A stretch of DNA of 64,000 nt from Lachnospiraceae bacterium (lineage in GTDB: Bacteria; Bacillota; Clostridia; Lachnospirales; Lachnospiraceae). Of the stretch, positions 42,375 to 52,353 are shown one piece after another. The stretch lies in assembly GCA_910576385.1 (NCBI GenBank), contig CAJTIR010000001.1, positions 1 through 64,000 on the forward strand, read 5' to 3'. Position numbers and translations under genes: made by a program. The stretch's first letter is position 1, and every line of letters begins with the position of its first letter. The notes beneath the pieces were generated by a model. The model saw nothing but the letters and a program-made list of their open reading frames with translations, did no database searches and was not told the DNA's origin.

Positions 42375-44744
42375 ATGGAAATTGTAACAGTATTGCGGGC
42401 GAATATCCGTTATCAAAAGGGAAGTTTTTTTAGTATTCTTATTTTGATGTTGATGGTATCTGTGTCATTGACTTCTGTGCTGACCGTCAGCATCAATTCA
42501 GAAAAAAGTGAGTGGGAAGCCTTAGAACGAGCTGGATTTGGCACACTTTTAGCAGCACTCTATGATCAGGAACCAGATAAAATGGAACATCTAATTCAAG
42601 ATACAAAGGCAAATAAGCATGTTGAGAAAGTAGAACAGACACAGGTGGTTTATGGGAATGTTGAGCAAAGTGATGCAAAGGAATCTGTCAATAAAGTGAT
42701 TTTAGAGAGTGAAGGAACCTTTGATTTTCAGATTTATGATGTGACTGGAACAGGTTATGAAAAACAGCCACAGAAGCTTAAACAGAAAGAGGTGGCAGTG
42801 CCCATCAGCTATACGACTCTTTATGATTATAAAATTGGCGATAAAGTAAAAATTAAGTCTCAGAGAGGCCAGTTGGAATATACCATAAAATATTTTTTTG
42901 AGGATCCTTTTATGGGGAGTTCAACGATGGGAGTAAAAACAATACTTATGCAGCAAGAGGAATTAAATACACTTAGAGAGCAGGCGAAACAGGGGGAGAA
43001 TACAGAACTAACAGCCGGAACGCTTCTTAACATATTTCAAAATCAGAACAGTAAACAGAGTTATATGGAGTTTAGTCGTGAACTGAATTTAGAAACTGGA
43101 ATATTAGGTTATACCTGGGTGGGAATGGGCACCACGCAGGCAGTGGGATATATGTTGATCCTGACGAATATTTTTAGTGGTATTTTACTGTTGTTTATTA
43201 TACTTTTGTTATTTATTACTTTGATTATTATGAGTCATAACATTAGCAGCAGTATGGAGATGGAATATGTCAATTTAGGAATTTTAAAAGCGGTTGGTTT
43301 TACCCAAGGTAAATTGAGATGGATTCTCACGCTGCAGTATCTGTTGGGAAGTGCAGTGGGGGCTTTGCTTGGGATTCCACTCAGTATTCCAGTGGTCAAT
43401 CTGATAAACCGCATTGTGATTCCAGTAATTGGGATTCGTATTTCTGGCCGAATGCCATTGAACATTTGTCTGATAGCAGAATTTATCATTTTGGCGATTA
43501 TTTTACTGTTTGTAAATTTAAAATTGAGAGGATTAAGAAAGGTTACTCCAGTTCGTGCGATCTGTCAGGGGCGGGAGAGTGTGTATTTTTCCAATCCCCT
43601 GGAACTGCCAATTAAAAATAGGGGATTATCCTTTTGGTTGGCTTTTCGGCAGATGACTGCAGGAGGAAAGCAGTATGTGGTGGCAGGGATTGTCACAGCG
43701 CTTCTGGTATTTTTTCTGATTGTTATGGGGAATGCCAGTGCGGTTATGGGAGAAGATGGCGAAGGGTTTGCCCAGATGTTTGAGGTAACAGAGCAAGATC
43801 TGGAAATTTACTATAATGATCCAGACATTCGACAAAAAGCAGAACACAAGATCGAGGAATTTGCCAAAATTGAACGAAAATTTGAGCTTTTTGGTATGTA
43901 TCTGCTGTTAGATGGATGCCGATGCTATTGCCGTATTACTGACAATCCAGAAGAATATTATATGATTTTGGAGGGAAGAACTTGTCGATATGACAACGAA
44001 ATTTTGATTACAGAATTTGTGGCAAAAGATTTGGGCCTGGACATCGGCGATACTGTGGAAGTATCTTTTCAGGAAGACCGTGCAGAATTTCTGGTTAGTG
44101 GTATTTATCAGTCTGCAAGTGATATGGGGATTAATTTTGCGCTTTCACAGAAGGGCTATCTGCGTCTTAGAAAGTTAAATGAGCTTCCAGAAGAATTGGC
44201 TGTTGCGCAGATGTATGGTCTTGCCAAGGGAGATGATACAGAGCGGATAGCAGAGATGTTAAATCAGGAATATGGGGAAAAAATTCAAGTAAGTATAACC
44301 GGAGAGGGGTATCCCGGGGCTGCTTCCTCAGCGGCAGCAGTTAGAGCTATTACAGCATTGGCCTATGTTCTTGCCATAATTTTTGTTTTGATAGTAATCT
44401 TTCTTGTCTGTAGCAAAGTATTTGCCAAGGAACAACAGGATTATGGGATATATAAGGCGATCGGTTTTACTTCCCGTCAACTTCGCCTGCAGTTTGCACT
44501 GCGTTTTTTACTGGTCTCTGTGGTGGGAAGTTTGATTGGAATTATATTTGGAATTTGTTTGAACCATTTTTGTATTACATCCGTACTGTCACTGGTGGGG
44601 GTCAGTCATGTGGAGATGGAAATCACATTATTATCTATTATTTTTCCTGTGTTTGTGATGGCGTTTTCATTTTTCTTGTTTTCCTGGATTCTTTCTATCC
44701 GCATGAAAAAGGTGGAACCGCGAATTTTAATTGCAGAAAATTAA
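42375..44744 (+). CDS. FtsX-like ABC permease
   Basis: A 789-residue permease with an N-terminal membrane segment (about 18-40), an extracytoplasmic domain of about 200 residues, and three helices at 245-360. A second FtsX unit follows, with a helix near 440, another extracytoplasmic domain and three C-terminal helices. The start at 42375 has AGGAGGT five bases upstream; the longer reading overlaps the ATPase. The two-unit layout fits a peptide-antibiotic resistance or lipoprotein-release type. It ends 103 bases before an XRE regulator. Confidence 0.9.
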   Translation: MEIVTVLRANIRYQKGSFFSILILMLMVSVSLTSVLTVSINSEKSEWEALERAGFGTLLAALYDQEPDKMEHLIQDTKANKHVEKVEQTQVVYGNVEQSDAKESVNKVILESEGTFDFQIYDVTGTGYEKQPQKLKQKEVAVPISYTTLYDYKIGDKVKIKSQRGQLEYTIKYFFEDPFMGSSTMGVKTILMQQEELNTLREQAKQGENTELTAGTLLNIFQNQNSKQSYMEFSRELNLETGILGYTWVGMGTTQAVGYMLILTNIFSGILLLFIILLLFITLIIMSHNISSSMEMEYVNLGILKAVGFTQGKLRWILTLQYLLGSAVGALLGIPLSIPVVNLINRIVIPVIGIRISGRMPLNICLIAEFIILAIILLFVNLKLRGLRKVTPVRAICQGRESVYFSNPLELPIKNRGLSFWLAFRQMTAGGKQYVVAGIVTALLVFFLIVMGNASAVMGEDGEGFAQMFEVTEQDLEIYYNDPDIRQKAEHKIEEFAKIERKFELFGMYLLLDGCRCYCRITDNPEEYYMILEGRTCRYDNEILITEFVAKDLGLDIGDTVEVSFQEDRAEFLVSGIYQSASDMGINFALSQKGYLRLRKLNELPEELAVAQMYGLAKGDDTERIAEMLNQEYGEKIQVSITGEGYPGAASSAAAVRAITALAYVLAIIFVLIVIFLVCSKVFAKEQQDYGIYKAIGFTSRQLRLQFALRFLLVSVVGSLIGIIFGICLNHFCITSVLSLVGVSHVEMEITLLSIIFPVFVMAFSFFLFSWILSIRMKKVEPRILIAEN

Positions 44745-44847
44745 AGTTTCCTGGCAGTTGATTTTTCTTCATAAAGTATCGCAGCAATTGCTTGCTTATC
44801 CGGCCAGAAATACATATACTTGAGACAACAGGATAAGGAGGGAATTT

Positions 44848-45984
44848 ATGAATCAAGTGAATTTGGCAGGAAATCTGATCAGACTGCGGCATGAAAAGAA
44901 TGTTACCCAGGAGCAGCTCGCTGATTTTTTGGGAATTACCAAAGCTTCTGTTTCTAAATGGGAGAATCAGCAAAGTATGCCAGATATTCTGTTGTTGCCT
45001 CGATTGGCAGTGTTTTTTGATGTCACAATTGATACCCTTATGGGCTATGAGCCACAGCTTAGCAAAGAGCAGATCCAGAAAATTTATCAGGAATTGGCGC
45101 TTGCGTTTGCCAATTGCTCTTGGGATGAGGTAATGCAAAAATGCAGAGAAAAAGTGCATAATTATTATTCGTGTTATCCTTTTTTGCTGCAGATTTGTGT
45201 ACTGTGGTTCAATCATCATATGATACCTAAGGAGCAGGAAAAACAGCACAGTGCATTAAAGGAGATTGAGAAACTTTGTGAGCATATTATTCAAAATTGC
45301 AGCATGGTAAATATCTGTAATGATGCCATTTCTATAAAGACGATGGTTCAGCTTCAGATGGGCAAGGCGGCAGAAGTAGTGGAGACATTGGAAAATGTAG
45401 TGGATCCGATGCGAATGTCCAATCAAAATGATCTGATTCTGATACAGGCATATGAGATGTTAGGGGATAGTAAGAAGGCTAGAAGCTGTACACAAATTAT
45501 GATGTATATGCATTTGTTGTCATTGATTGGCAGTGCAATACATTATCTCTCGCTGGAGATCAAAAATTTGCCAAGTTGTCAAGAGACCATAAAGCGTGTG
45601 GAAGGATTGTTGGAAATCTATAAACTAGAGAAACTTAATCCTAATATAACAGCACAATTTTACTATCAATCGGCATTGGTATTTGTCTTTCATGGAAAGA
45701 TGGAAGAGGGACTTGTATCTTTAAAAAAATATGTGACAACGGTAGAGAGTATGTTGTGGCAGGAACAATTTAAGCTTCATGGGGATGCGTATTTCGATTG
45801 TTTGGAGGAATGGATTGAGCAGTTGGATCTAGGGGCAGCACCACCAAGAAATCGTAAAACAGTAACTGAAAGTTTTATAAAATCACTGGATCATCCATTA
45901 CTTGCAGGACTGAAAGACAATTCAGAATTTCAGATTCTAAAAAAATCTCTATCTCAAAATAAAGGAGGAAATGATCATGAGTGA
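44848..45984 (+). CDS. XRE regulator with TPR-like C-terminal domain
   Basis: The first 65 residues are an XRE helix-turn-helix (LIRLRHEKNVTQEQLADFLG, ASVSKWENQQSMPDI). The remaining 310 residues are helical repeats resembling TPRs of peptide-binding RRNPP-type or related regulators. The gene is first in a cassette with a small PLDc_N membrane protein and an ABC transporter pair. It may sense a peptide or the transported compound. Overlap with the next gene shows coupling. Confidence 0.85.
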   Translation: MNQVNLAGNLIRLRHEKNVTQEQLADFLGITKASVSKWENQQSMPDILLLPRLAVFFDVTIDTLMGYEPQLSKEQIQKIYQELALAFANCSWDEVMQKCREKVHNYYSCYPFLLQICVLWFNHHMIPKEQEKQHSALKEIEKLCEHIIQNCSMVNICNDAISIKTMVQLQMGKAAEVVETLENVVDPMRMSNQNDLILIQAYEMLGDSKKARSCTQIMMYMHLLSLIGSAIHYLSLEIKNLPSCQETIKRVEGLLEIYKLEKLNPNITAQFYYQSALVFVFHGKMEEGLVSLKKYVTTVESMLWQEQFKLHGDAYFDCLEEWIEQLDLGAAPPRNRKTVTESFIKSLDHPLLAGLKDNSEFQILKKSLSQNKGGNDHE

Positions 45985-46180
45985 GATCCAAGAAATTTTA
46001 CCACTGCTGATACCAATTATTATTCTGGAATTTGCATTATTGGCATACACACTGCGCCATATTTTTACACATTCCAATTACCGCTATGGAAATAGAACGG
46101 TATGGGTGATTGTCACTTTGGTAGGAATGCAGTTTATCGGACCTATTTTATATTTTCTGTTGGGAAAAGAGGAATCATAA
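45977..46180 (+). CDS. PLDc_N-domain small membrane protein
   Basis: A 67-residue two-helix membrane protein: ILPLLIPIIILEFALLAYTL, then TVWVIVTLVGMQFIGPILYF followed by LLGKEES. This is the phospholipase_D-nuclease N-terminal type domain often encoded beside ABC transporters of bacteriocin or immunity cassettes. AAAGGAGG lies eight bases before the ATG at 45977, which is better than the one at 45971. It is presumably an accessory subunit. Confidence 0.8.
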   Translation: MSEIQEILPLLIPIIILEFALLAYTLRHIFTHSNYRYGNRTVWVIVTLVGMQFIGPILYFLLGKEES

Positions 46181-46209
46181 CAGTACAAGAGACAGAAAGG
46201 ATGAGACCT

Positions 46210-47112
46210 ATGGATATGTTAAAAATTTCTCATGTCGGCAAACGGTTTGGCGATAAAGAAGTGCTGCGTGATCTGGATTTTACAGTGCCAAAGCATACCA
46301 TTTATGGATTTGTAGGACAAAACGGCGCAGGGAAAACAACAACTATGAAGTTAGTTCTCGGATTATTGTCAGCAGATCACGGAGAAATATTTGTAGATGG
46401 GGAGAAGGTTTCTTTTACAAACAATCGCACAAATCGCTTTATTGGTTATCTTCCAGATGTGCCAGAATTTTATTCCTATATGAATCCTACAGAATACTTG
46501 CACTTCTGTGGAGCGATTACAGGTATGGAAGCGAATGATTGTAAGATGCGCACAGAAGAAATGTTGAGACTGGTCGGTTTAGATGGAGAGAAACATCGCA
46601 TCAAAGGGTTTTCCAGAGGCATGAAACAGCGGCTTGGGATAGCCCAGGCATTGCTCAGCCGTCCGCGGCTTTTAATCTGCGATGAGCCGACTTCTGCTTT
46701 AGATCCAGTGGGAAGAAAAGAGATTTTGGATATTTTAGTGTCGGCAAGGGAAGAGACAACGGTGCTCTTTTCTACCCATATTCTGTCTGATGTAGAGCGT
46801 ATCTGTGAGAGATTTGCATTTTTGCACCAGGGAAAAATCTTACGTCAGGGCAGTATGGAGGACTTGAAAAAAAGTTGTGGGGAAACTGGCTTTGAGCTGG
46901 AGTTGGAACAGAAAGAGAAGCTTGAAAAATTGATGGAACATTTTCCAGGCGGTACACGTCAAGGTAGAAGAGGCGTGATCTATGCACAGGGCAAGGGGCA
47001 GTCAATGGAAGCGGTGCTTGCCTGGCTTCTGAGAGAACAGATTAAATTTACTAAGATAGAAAAAAGCGGGCTTACTTTGGAATCATTGTTTTTGGAGGTG
47101 GTTGGGAAATGA
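46210..47112 (+). CDS. ABC transporter ATP-binding protein
   Basis: A 300-residue ATPase. Walker A is GQNGAGKTTT, the signature is the FSRGMKQRL variant, Walker B is LLICDEPTSALDP, and the switch region is STHIL. The C-terminal 80 residues form the usual accessory region of ABC-2 exporters. Start 46210 has AAAGGA eight bases upstream; an upstream open reading only extends through the previous gene. It overlaps the permease start by four bases. Confidence 0.92.
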   Translation: MDMLKISHVGKRFGDKEVLRDLDFTVPKHTIYGFVGQNGAGKTTTMKLVLGLLSADHGEIFVDGEKVSFTNNRTNRFIGYLPDVPEFYSYMNPTEYLHFCGAITGMEANDCKMRTEEMLRLVGLDGEKHRIKGFSRGMKQRLGIAQALLSRPRLLICDEPTSALDPVGRKEILDILVSAREETTVLFSTHILSDVERICERFAFLHQGKILRQGSMEDLKKSCGETGFELELEQKEKLEKLMEHFPGGTRQGRRGVIYAQGKGQSMEAVLAWLLREQIKFTKIEKSGLTLESLFLEVVGK

Positions 47113-47879
47113 GTACTTTTATTGCTTTCTGGAAAAAGGAATGGATGGAGCTTTTGCGCAGTGGAAAGTTTATAATTGTCCTGCTGATCTTTGCATTGTT
47201 TGGGATTATGAATCCGGCAATTGCCAAACTAACTCCTTGGCTGATGGAGACTATGGCTGATAGTTTGCAAGATACGGGTCTGCAGGTGACAACAGTGACA
47301 GTGGACGCCACGACAAGTTGGACACAGTTCTATAAAAATATGCCAATGGCGTTGATTGTAGTGGTTTTACTATTTGGCAGCATGTTTACACAAGAATATC
47401 AGAGAGGAACGCTAGTCTTAGTTTTGACTAAGGGATATCCAAGACGAAATGTATATCTGGTAAAAACATGGATGGCTCTTTTCATCTGGACCATATGTTT
47501 TTGGCTTTCGTTTGTCATTACCTGGTTCTATAACAGTTATTATTGGGATAATGGAAATACATCTAATATTCTGCCAGCAGCGGCATTGTTCTGGTTGTTT
47601 GGTATCTGGGTACTGCTATTGTTAGTATTTTTTTCAACAGTGTTTTCTGAGACATCAGGAGTGTTGGCAGGTACAGGCGCAATTGTGCTGTTGTCCTATG
47701 TTGTTACAATATTTCCAAACGTGCAGGATTTTCTTCCAGTTAAGCTGTTAGGAGCACAGGGCTTGTTGCTGGAGAGTCAAGTGATTGGGGATTATGGGCA
47801 AGCAGTTTTTGTCACTGTAGTGGTGTCAGCAGCGGCGGCAATTGCAGGTATGCTGTTGTTTGAGAAAAAAAGGATATAA
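47109..47879 (+). CDS. ABC-2 type transporter permease
   Basis: A 256-residue permease with six hydrophobic segments. The N-terminus is FIAFWKKEWMELLRSGKF, the segment MFTQEYQRGTLVLVLTKGYPR is the coupling region, and PRRNVYLVK follows. It is the membrane partner of the ATPase just upstream. An extracellular loop holds a short variable stretch (about 45-70). The cassette XRE/PLDc_N/ATPase/permease is self-contained and probably confers resistance to or exports an antimicrobial. Confidence 0.9.
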   Translation: MSTFIAFWKKEWMELLRSGKFIIVLLIFALFGIMNPAIAKLTPWLMETMADSLQDTGLQVTTVTVDATTSWTQFYKNMPMALIVVVLLFGSMFTQEYQRGTLVLVLTKGYPRRNVYLVKTWMALFIWTICFWLSFVITWFYNSYYWDNGNTSNILPAAALFWLFGIWVLLLLVFFSTVFSETSGVLAGTGAIVLLSYVVTIFPNVQDFLPVKLLGAQGLLLESQVIGDYGQAVFVTVVVSAAAAIAGMLLFEKKRI

Positions 47880-47880
47880 A

Positions 47881-47950
47881 ATACCCAAGGCACCCATGAG
47901 GCTATTTGGCGAGTCACAAGGTATACCCAAGGCACCCTATTCGGTGTATT
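47881..47950. repeat. two copies of ATACCCAAGGCACCC
   Basis: ATACCCAAGGCACCC occurs at 47883 and again 40 bases on at 47923. A following ATTCGGTGT matches, on the other strand, the ACACCGAAT of 33396. These are dispersed palindromic intergenic repeats; they lie between convergent genes and may also serve as terminator. No coding is seen. Confidence 0.5.
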
Positions 47951-48000
47951 CCGAGAAATGTCTTTTGGCACGATAATTAATAAGTAAATGAGGCACATGG

Positions 48001-49101
48001 CTAATTAGGCGCAGAGATACTTTTATCCCACAATCCTACATAGGGATAAACATGATGGAAGCCGCAGAACGCGGCAAAAGCAAAATATGCGCCGCCGAAA
48101 ATCAGGAATAGGAACAGGACACGGTGGTAAGTCAGAACAGGCTTGCTGCCAGGTCTTTTTTTCTGGTAGGAGGAGATGATTTCTGGGATAGCAATCAGGG
48201 AAAAGACAAAGGGATAGATGGCAAAACGTTCAAGAATGAAGTGTTTTGTGATAAACAGGCTGATAATAAAGTGGTAAATGGCGCTGTTTAGGCAGACAGC
48301 GCGGAGCATGGAATCCGCTATCCTCTTGCGGAACAAATAGATGAGCAGACAGTACAAGCCAGGAAACAGCACATAGTAAAAGCCGTTTGCCTGCCAAAAG
48401 AATCCTCCCTGGTATTTGGTATATTTTGTTGGCAGAAGGGGTTCCAAAAGCTCAAATAAAGGGTCGAAGAAAATATATACAAGGGTTGTGAGTGCGGCCA
48501 GAGACAACAGGGAATGTTTGGACTGTTTTATGGGCAGCAGAAAATAGAGAGGGTATAAAAACAGCAGCGAATTATGGAACAGTCCGCCAATTAAGACCAA
48601 TATTGTATAGGGCAAGATTTTTCTGTTTTTCAAATAGGGATAGGCGAGGAGGAAAAATGCCGTGGCGATCGATTGGCGAATTAAGTTCATGTTGTAGGCA
48701 AGAAACTGCAGGGTGATGTAAAGGTAAATGCTGAGCCAGGGAATTTTGGAATAACGGCTCATAAAATACATGGCCACTGTTAGCAGGAAAATATTGACAA
48801 TCAGAAGGAAAATCTGATAAGGGCAGCCAGTCATACCAATTACTTTACAGGCCAGGAAAAAAAGTGGTTCTCCATAGTATATGGGAAGGATATCACCCAA
48901 AGACCATCCATTGATCATTTCGTAGATATTACGGTAAGAAAAATAATCAAAGCCGATTGCATAACGGCAGGAAGTGATAAAGAGCAGGAGCAGCATGGAT
49001 ACTGTCAGATAAATGGCGGTATTTCGGCTGCTTTCTTTGCGTATTGTAAGGGCATAGCCCAATCCAGCAGATATGGAGATAGTCAGATAATAGATTGTCA
49101 T
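48001..49101 (-). CDS. EpsG-family polysaccharide polymerase-like membrane protein
   Basis: A 366-residue protein with ten or more membrane segments and the EpsG/Wzy signature YAIGFDYFSYRNIYE near residue 55. Such proteins polymerise or help export repeat units of capsule or exopolysaccharide. The start at 49101 has GGAGG eight bases upstream and drops five residues. No other exopolysaccharide genes are nearby, so its pathway is elsewhere. Confidence 0.85.
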   Translation of the reverse strand: MTIYYLTISISAGLGYALTIRKESSRNTAIYLTVSMLLLLFITSCRYAIGFDYFSYRNIYEMINGWSLGDILPIYYGEPLFFLACKVIGMTGCPYQIFLLIVNIFLLTVAMYFMSRYSKIPWLSIYLYITLQFLAYNMNLIRQSIATAFFLLAYPYLKNRKILPYTILVLIGGLFHNSLLFLYPLYFLLPIKQSKHSLLSLAALTTLVYIFFDPLFELLEPLLPTKYTKYQGGFFWQANGFYYVLFPGLYCLLIYLFRKRIADSMLRAVCLNSAIYHFIISLFITKHFILERFAIYPFVFSLIAIPEIISSYQKKRPGSKPVLTYHRVLFLFLIFGGAYFAFAAFCGFHHVYPYVGLWDKSISAPN

Positions 49102-49281
49102 AATGGAATCCTCCATAGTGGAAATGTCAATGCGTCAATAGTTTCATATACAATAGTGTTCATCCTATCGTCAGCATTGTACCCTTTGTAAGTACGAAGT
49201 TTCGATAATGCCGGCGATGGATGAACTATAATCGAGAATATACTATAACAGATATGTTTTTGCCATGTAGGTTGTCAGTTT

Positions 49282-49866
49282 CTATTCTGTAGCAGATGTT
49301 TTGCTGACTACAAAGGTCGGCGTTACATTAAATGTTCCGTTGTCGGTGACATTCTGTCCCAGAGTGCCGACAACATACAATGCGCCTTCCTGGTTTGCGT
49401 TCAGGATAAGAACATTCATATCCTGAGTCTGATTTGCCTTCAGCCATCTTGCCTGTGATAAGCTGGTTGGCATTTCGTCTTTTGTCTCCTCCTGCTTTAA
49501 GCCAATGGCAATCTGGTTATCGTTGACTGTGCCAGTATTGCTCCATGCTACGTTGTTCAATTTTCCTAAGTCAACTTTGGTATAGGATACGTCTACCCGT
49601 ACCGGAATATTGGAATTGTTCTTCATCCGAATTCTCGGGGAAATAACTTTGTTTTGGGTAGAAAGGCTGCTGCTGATATTAAAAGGAACAAAAGTCGGCA
49701 TAGTAACAGAGAGAATCGTCGGCTCGATCGTTCCCACCATCTCAATCTGACCGGAGCCGCCAACTGGGATGTCCCTGTTAGAATTGACATCGGCAGCATA
49801 AGAGACTGTGGAAAAGAGCAGGGATGCTATCAAAACAAGTTGCAAAAATAAAATTTTTTTCTTCAT
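49282..49866 (-). CDS. exported protein, WxL-like beta domain
   Basis: The start at 49866 has AGGAGGT and opens a signal peptide ending YAAD. The mature 170 residues begin VNSNRDIPVGGSGQIEMVG, then show a beta-rich domain (LSVTMPTFVPFNI, ISPRIRMKNNSNIPVRVDVS) like those of secreted WxL or pilus-like surface proteins, but without a WxL motif. It follows a membrane-anchored gene by 50 bases and is probably coexpressed with it. Confidence 0.7.
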   Translation of the reverse strand: MKKKILFLQLVLIASLLFSTVSYAADVNSNRDIPVGGSGQIEMVGTIEPTILSVTMPTFVPFNISSSLSTQNKVISPRIRMKNNSNIPVRVDVSYTKVDLGKLNNVAWSNTGTVNDNQIAIGLKQEETKDEMPTSLSQARWLKANQTQDMNVLILNANQEGALYVVGTLGQNVTDNGTFNVTPTFVVSKTSATE

Positions 49867-49918
49867 ACTTATACCTCCTGCCTGATCTGTTATAGTATGG
49901 AGTTGGCGTTGGTATGGC

Positions 49919-50428
49919 TTAGTTCTGTACGGTGATAGTAATCTGTGCACCGGTTTGGCCGATGTACTCGCCATCTGTCTCATCGTATGCCAAAAAGTAG
50001 GCGGTGGCGTTATATGTCCCTTTTTCTAATACTTTGTCTAACGCCACAGATTCGATATATGTCCCTGGTTTTAAGTAATTTGAGGCATAGACTTCTTCTT
50101 CTGTGTCATCAATTTTAATGCTGACTTTCAGGAGTTTGGCATTGTTGCCTGGATTTTCAATCAACAGGTTGCCCTTGGCGGTTCCATTGAGGAAAACAGG
50201 GGAAGTATTGATGGAAAATGCAATCATGCTGCGGTCTAAAACTTCCTGAAGCTGTTTTCTGCGCTCGTCAACGTCGATTCCTGGCATGACGCCGACCGTG
50301 GCATTGTCGTCATATAGCAGATTCGGATTGTCTTTTCTGGAAAAAATAAGATAACAGATTAGCACAGTGAGCGCGAGCAGCAGAATAATTCCTGCAGTGG
50401 TTAAGAATCGTTTTTTCCCCTTGCTCAT
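49919..50428 (-). CDS. membrane-anchored extracytoplasmic protein
   Basis: An N-terminal membrane anchor (GIILLLALTVLICYLIF) is followed by about 135 residues of beta-type domain with FSINTSPVFLNGTAKGNLLI and PGTYIESVALDKVLEKGTYN. It resembles the anchored partner of the exported protein downstream in domain style and may hold it at the surface. The function is unknown. Confidence 0.7.
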   Translation of the reverse strand: MSKGKKRFLTTAGIILLLALTVLICYLIFSRKDNPNLLYDDNATVGVMPGIDVDERRKQLQEVLDRSMIAFSINTSPVFLNGTAKGNLLIENPGNNAKLLKVSIKIDDTEEEVYASNYLKPGTYIESVALDKVLEKGTYNATAYFLAYDETDGEYIGQTGAQITITVQN

Positions 50429-50634
50429 AATATAAAATTCCCCCTTTTCAATTTTTTGATATTATAGTCATTATAAGTCGAAAAAGAGGAGAATACAAGA
50501 AAATAAAAACGACAAATCATACTAAAATTCGACAAAATCAGAAAATTCATACAATTTATTCATTTGAATTTAAAAGCAATTTTGTTGCCTTCAAATATAC
50601 ATGAACAGAAAATACTGTAAAGCAGGATTTTCCG

Positions 50635-50665
50635 CTAAAAAAACAGTGCAGACTATGCTGCACTG
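50635..50665 (-). terminator. Rho-independent terminator (minus strand)
   Basis: CAGTGCAG and CTGCACTG pair around ACTATG; on the minus strand the stem is followed by a T-run (the plus-strand AAAAAAA before it). It ends the NhaC transcript. Confidence 0.8.
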
Positions 50666-50730
50666 CTGTTGAAATACGATTGCTATTTTGTATGTTTTAG
50701 AATGATTCTCTTAATGGTTCTTAATGTAGA

Positions 50731-52353
50731 TTATATTGTTTTTGAGCCATTCAGTATTTTTATGGTAAACAGTACTGCAAGCATCAATACAATTCCCAAT
50801 GGAAGGGCAATCCATGCAGTCTGTACAAATCCCGCAATGATATAAGTTATAAAAGATACTACCGCTACGGTGATCGCATAGGGGAGCTGTGTAGAAACAT
50901 GGTTTACATGGTTACACTGTGCTCCGGCAGATGCCATGATCGTAGTGTCTGAAATAGGAGAACAGTGGTCGCCGCATACAGCACCTGCCATACAAGCGGA
51001 GATGGAAATAATCATCATATTCTCATTGCTTCCGGCAAACACGGCAACTACAATAGGAATCAGGATGCCAAAGGTTCCCCAGGAAGTTCCTGTTGCAAAG
51101 GCAAGAAAACATCCAACCAGAAAGATAATTGCAGGAAGGAAATTGACCAGGCCGCGAGCGCTGGATTCCATTGCGCCAGCCACGAAATTAGCGGCGCCAA
51201 GACTGTCTGTCATTGCTTTCAATGTCCAGGCAAGAGTGAGAATTAAAATCGCTGGCACCATTGCTTTAAAACCTTCTGGGATGCAGGCCATAGATTCTCC
51301 AAATTTTAAGACCTTGCGCACAGCATAAAATATAATTGTGATCACGAATGCAAAGAAGCTGCCGAGTACCAGTCCCACAGAGGCGTCACTCTGTGAAAAT
51401 GCGGTCACAAAACTTTCACCACTAAAGAATTTTCCTGTATACAACATGCCAATCACACAACTGATAATCAGTACAATGATTGGGAAAATCAAATCAATGA
51501 CAGAACCTTTAGTATTTCCTGTTTCTTCTTTCGCATTTGCATATGGCCTGTCGGGGGTGGTAAACAAATCACCTTTTATGGCATTGTCTTCATGAAGTTT
51601 CATAGGGCCATATTCAACTTTTAAAAGCAGCATTCCTACCATCATCACAATTGTTAAGAGTGCGTAGAAATTATAGGGAATGGCACGAATAAAAATAGAA
51701 AGTCCATCTTCCCCCTCAACAAAGCCAGTGACAGCCGCCGCCCAGGAGGAGATCGGGGCAATAATGCAGACGGGTGCTGCCGTGGCGTCAATTAGATAAG
51801 AGAGTTTTGCGCGAGATACATTGTGTTTGTCTGTTACTGGACGCATTACGCTTCCCACAGTCAGACAATTAAAATAGTCATCTATAAAAATCAATACGCC
51901 AAGCAGAATGGTGGCAAGCTGCGCCCCGACACGGCTCTTAATATGTACACTTGCCCAGCGTCCAAATGCTGCGGAACCTCCCGCTTGATTCATCATACAT
52001 ACCATAATTCCCAGAATTACTAAGAAAACCAAAATGCCAACATTGTAACTGTCAGATAATACGCTGATAATTCCATCCTGAAATACATGTGTGATGGTTT
52101 TTTCGAAGGTAAAACCAGAATAGAATAATCCTCCAATTAAAATACCGACAAATAGGGAGCTGTATACTTCCTTTGTGATTAAAGCCAGTACAATGGCCAC
52201 AATTGGCGGTACCAGCGCCCAGAAGGAGGCATACATAGCTGGAACATATTCTTCTGCTTCCTCTGCGGCATATGCCAGCAGCGGACAGCAGATTGCCAGC
52301 AGCATTATCGCGGAGGCTGCCCAAATTCGTTTGTGTTTTATTTTTTTAATCAT
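50731..52353 (-). CDS. Na+/H+ antiporter NhaC family protein
   Basis: A 540-residue secondary transporter with about 12 segments and an N-terminal signal-like helix. It has VVAIVLALITKEVYSSLFVG, FLVILGIMVCMM, IFIDDYFNCLTVGSVMRP and the conserved GDHCSPISDTTIMAS motif of this family. It exchanges Na+ for H+ or couples Na+ to an organic acid or amino-acid counterpart; the exact substrate is not readable. A ribosome site, AAGGTGAG, precedes the start. Confidence 0.9.
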   Translation of the reverse strand: MIKKIKHKRIWAASAIMLLAICCPLLAYAAEEAEEYVPAMYASFWALVPPIVAIVLALITKEVYSSLFVGILIGGLFYSGFTFEKTITHVFQDGIISVLSDSYNVGILVFLVILGIMVCMMNQAGGSAAFGRWASVHIKSRVGAQLATILLGVLIFIDDYFNCLTVGSVMRPVTDKHNVSRAKLSYLIDATAAPVCIIAPISSWAAAVTGFVEGEDGLSIFIRAIPYNFYALLTIVMMVGMLLLKVEYGPMKLHEDNAIKGDLFTTPDRPYANAKEETGNTKGSVIDLIFPIIVLIISCVIGMLYTGKFFSGESFVTAFSQSDASVGLVLGSFFAFVITIIFYAVRKVLKFGESMACIPEGFKAMVPAILILTLAWTLKAMTDSLGAANFVAGAMESSARGLVNFLPAIIFLVGCFLAFATGTSWGTFGILIPIVVAVFAGSNENMMIISISACMAGAVCGDHCSPISDTTIMASAGAQCNHVNHVSTQLPYAITVAVVSFITYIIAGFVQTAWIALPLGIVLMLAVLFTIKILNGSKTI

